64,000 bases of DNA from NCBI GenBank assembly GCA_030531205.1, contig JAUNOC010000002.1, positions 62,001 to 126,000 on the forward strand, read 5' to 3'. The number at the start of each line of letters is the position of its first letter. Positions within the stretch are counted from its first letter, which is position 1. A model generated the notes under the pieces. The model made no database searches. It was not told the origin of the DNA and was given only the letters and a program-made list of their open reading frames with translations. This DNA is from Phascolarctobacterium sp. Its GTDB lineage: Bacteria; Bacillota; Negativicutes; Acidaminococcales; Acidaminococcaceae. The translations under genes were made by a program, and so were the position numbers. Of the stretch, positions 62,721 to 64,000 are shown piece by piece.

Positions 62721-62760
62721 AAGTTTTTATATAAAAATCGGAGTTTTTATATAAAAACCG
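62721..62760 (-). promoter_or_regulatory. Tandem 20-bp palindromic operator-like repeats
   Basis: Two adjacent 20-bp units (62721-62740 and 62741-62760) match at 18 positions. Each contains the perfect palindrome TTTTTATATAAAAA. They lie just downstream of the predicted transcription start of the unknown minus-strand gene. Confidence 0.7.
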
Positions 62761-62765
62761 CCCCT

Positions 62766-62794
62766 ATTTTATAGAATTTTCTTTTTTAAGTCAA
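62766..62794 (-). promoter_or_regulatory. Promoter of the unknown minus-strand gene
   Basis: On the minus strand TTGACT (62789-62794) and TAAAAT (62766-62771) with a 17-bp spacer. Confidence 0.75.
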
Positions 62795-62837
62795 GAGTTT
62801 CAATGAATACAGATAATTTTTTTATGGATAAAATTAT

Positions 62838-63190
62838 AGGTTCAGATTTAAGGTTACGGGGGAATGAGTAATTAGTAAATGCGCTAGAAAGTTTCTGTGA
62901 TTAGAATTATGAATTAAGAATGCAAAATTAAGAATGATGGTAAATAGTTCCTGTGATTATAGCAGGGAGGTTTGAGGTTATGCGAAAGTCACATCCCCTT
63001 GATAGAGAATGTGGATTGCTGATAGGAACATAAGTGTGCAAGACGGATGAGTAGAAAAGTAGAGAGTTATGCTTGGTTATGTTTAGTAGCAGTTTCGGGT
63101 TTCCTACTAACCCCTGCTCATCCTGAGCAAGGAGAGGGTTAGTTCGCATTAAACGAACTTTTTGCTGACATCTGATACCTCAAACATGAC
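62838..63190 (+). repeat. Mosaic repeat cluster 5
   Basis: Contains TAATTAG-like units, an A variant (62881-62907), an A core (62933-62962), a GATTGCTGATAGGAACAT...GGATGAG segment resembling 12148-12182, a GGAGAGGG piece, and the F module GCTGACATCTGATACCTC ending near 63185. No gene is seen in 62795-63252. Confidence 0.72.
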
Positions 63191-63252
63191 ACCTGTAATT
63201 CGTACTGATACGAAGATTTTTAGAAAATTGGTAAAATATATTCGTTTTCTTG

Positions 63253-63281
63253 TTGAGTTATGCCTTTTTTTTTAGTAAAAT
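63253..63281 (+). promoter_or_regulatory. Promoter of the purine operon
   Basis: TTGAGT (63253-63258) and TAAAAT (63276-63281) with a 17-bp spacer, 57 bp before purE. No purine riboswitch is visible in the short leader. Confidence 0.65.
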
Positions 63282-63338
63282 AAACATATAAGATAATTGG
63301 CTGTGGCTTTTGTTCATGGTCTTTTAGGGGAGGGTTTG

Positions 63339-63830
63339 ATGAAGGTTGCTATCATTATGGGCAGTAATTCCGATTGGCCGATTTTAGAGCCGGCGGAAAA
63401 GACCTTAAAAAGTTTTGGAGTTGAAGTGGAAGTTGTGGTTGCCAGCGCCCACCGTACTCCTGATTTGGTTCAAAAATTTGCTTCCACCGCCCGTGAACGG
63501 GGTGTGGAAGTTATTATTGCGGCGGCTGGTGCGGCGGCTCATTTGGGCGGTGTGGTAGCGGCTTATACTACTTTGCCAGTAATTGGTATTCCTATTAATG
63601 CAACTCCTTTGGCGGGTATGGATGCCTTGTTGAGTTTTGTGCAGATGCCATCCGGCGTGCCTGTGGCTACCATGGCGATTAACGGTGCCAAAAATGCGTC
63701 TTTGTTCGCTTTGCAGATTTTGGCTACGGGTCATAAAGAACTGGTTGAGAAACTTGCTTTGGACAGAGTTAAAATGCGTGAAGAGGTTGCGGCTAAGGCG
63801 GCCAAGTTAAAGGAAGTGCGTGGGGAATAA
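63339..63830 (+). CDS. purE: N5-carboxyaminoimidazole ribonucleotide mutase
   Basis: The 163-residue protein begins VAIIMGSNSDWPILEPAEK, and has VASAHRTPD and AAAGAAAHLGGVVAAYTTLP with GMDALLSFVQMPSGVPVATM, typical of class I PurE. An in-frame TTG at 63297 is possible, but GGGGAGGG lies before the ATG at 63339. It shares one base with purF (TAATG). Confidence 0.95.
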   Translation: MKVAIIMGSNSDWPILEPAEKTLKSFGVEVEVVVASAHRTPDLVQKFASTARERGVEVIIAAAGAAAHLGGVVAAYTTLPVIGIPINATPLAGMDALLSFVQMPSGVPVATMAINGAKNASLFALQILATGHKELVEKLALDRVKMREEVAAKAAKLKEVRGE

Positions 63831-64000
63831 TGAAAGACGAGTGTGGTGTTTTTGGTATTTTTAATCCTAAAGTGAATGTTGCCCAATATACTTACTGGGG
63901 GCTTTTCAGTTTGCAGCATCGGGGTCAGCAGTCCGCCGGTATTTGCGTTGCGGACGGGAAAAAGATGCGTAGCAAAAAGGGCAAAGGTCTGGTGTCTGAG
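63830..64000 (+). CDS. purF: Amidophosphoribosyltransferase, N-terminus (partial)
   Basis: The visible 57 codons read MKDECGVFGIF and later LFSLQHRGQQSAGI, the class II glutamine amidotransferase N-terminus of PurF. Cys5 is the expected nucleophile exposed after loss of a four-residue propeptide. The gene runs off the right edge. It is coupled to purE. Confidence 0.93.
   Translation, partial: MKDECGVFGIFNPKVNVAQYTYWGLFSLQHRGQQSAGICVADGKKMRSKKGKGLVSE

Noticed and set aside
11948-63190. CRISPR array
   Set aside because: The repeats are dispersed, mosaic and unevenly spaced, without regular spacers or cas genes.

Overview
The window reads as chromosome of a diderm Firmicute, most likely a Negativicute (inference). 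The gene orders are Firmicute-like: asp23-amaP-DUF2273-nusB, ispA-dxs-tlyA-nadK-recN, yicC-gmk-rpoZ-coaBC, rsmE-mtaB-HIT-rpsU-yqeY, recJ-rel-MBL-hisS-aspS. They sit beside outer-membrane genes: an autotransporter, a LapA-like protein, an LptD/OstA-like barrel, and a full ADP-heptose and heptosyltransferase operon. The G+C content is moderate to low and most genes lie on the + strand.

Layout. 1-11.9 kb: end of nrdR, then a long run of tightly overlapping housekeeping genes (envelope stress, nusB, a TsaD-like paralog, isoprenoid precursors, tlyA, nadK, recN, Nudix, thrS, a lone pseudopilin). 11.9-15.8 kb: accessory block with mosaic repeats, an IS30-family element, and an autotransporter whose end has been overwritten by a repeat. 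15.8-22.3 kb: rqcH on the minus strand, yicC-gmk-rpoZ-coaBC, and two unrecognised proteins. 22.4-25.1 kb: two tandem NSS transporters on the minus strand. 25.25-25.46 kb: a free-standing structured RNA, probably 6S. 25.5-29.5 kb: an amino-acid ABC transporter plus rsmE between repeat clusters. 29.6-35.3 kb: mtaB, HIT, rpsU, yqeY, floA, an acidic membrane protein and a radical SAM protein. 35.3-36.2 kb: about 1 kb of repeats and long hairpins. 36.3-46 kb: lapA-like, recJ, rel, MBL, AI-2E, hisS, aspS. 46-55.1 kb: VirK/YbjX on the minus strand, then a secreted repeat protein, an LptD-like protein and gmhA-hldE-hldD-gmhB with two heptosyltransferases. 55.2-59.4 kb: tRNA-Ser(GCU), a YdbC/PC4-like gene, metF, a MetH activation protein and metH. 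59.4-64 kb: a ClpB lacking its N-domain, an unknown protein with a tandem operator, more repeats, and purE-purF.

The most unusual content is intergenic. A mosaic repeat family (core GTTCCTGTGATTA, 16 copies found by eye) is joined in varying combinations to other modules. These are a TAATGCG/TAATTAG microrepeat, a 46-bp unit, a CAAATAATCAAA unit, CCCTCTCCCC palindromes and perfect long hairpins. The modules enclose accessory genes, appear to supply stop codons or the last codons of neighbouring genes, and in one case lie in frame inside a radical SAM gene. The IS30 element sits exactly in the loop of one hairpin, and an uninterrupted copy 23 kb away shows the empty site. All claims come from reading the sequence; no database search was run.
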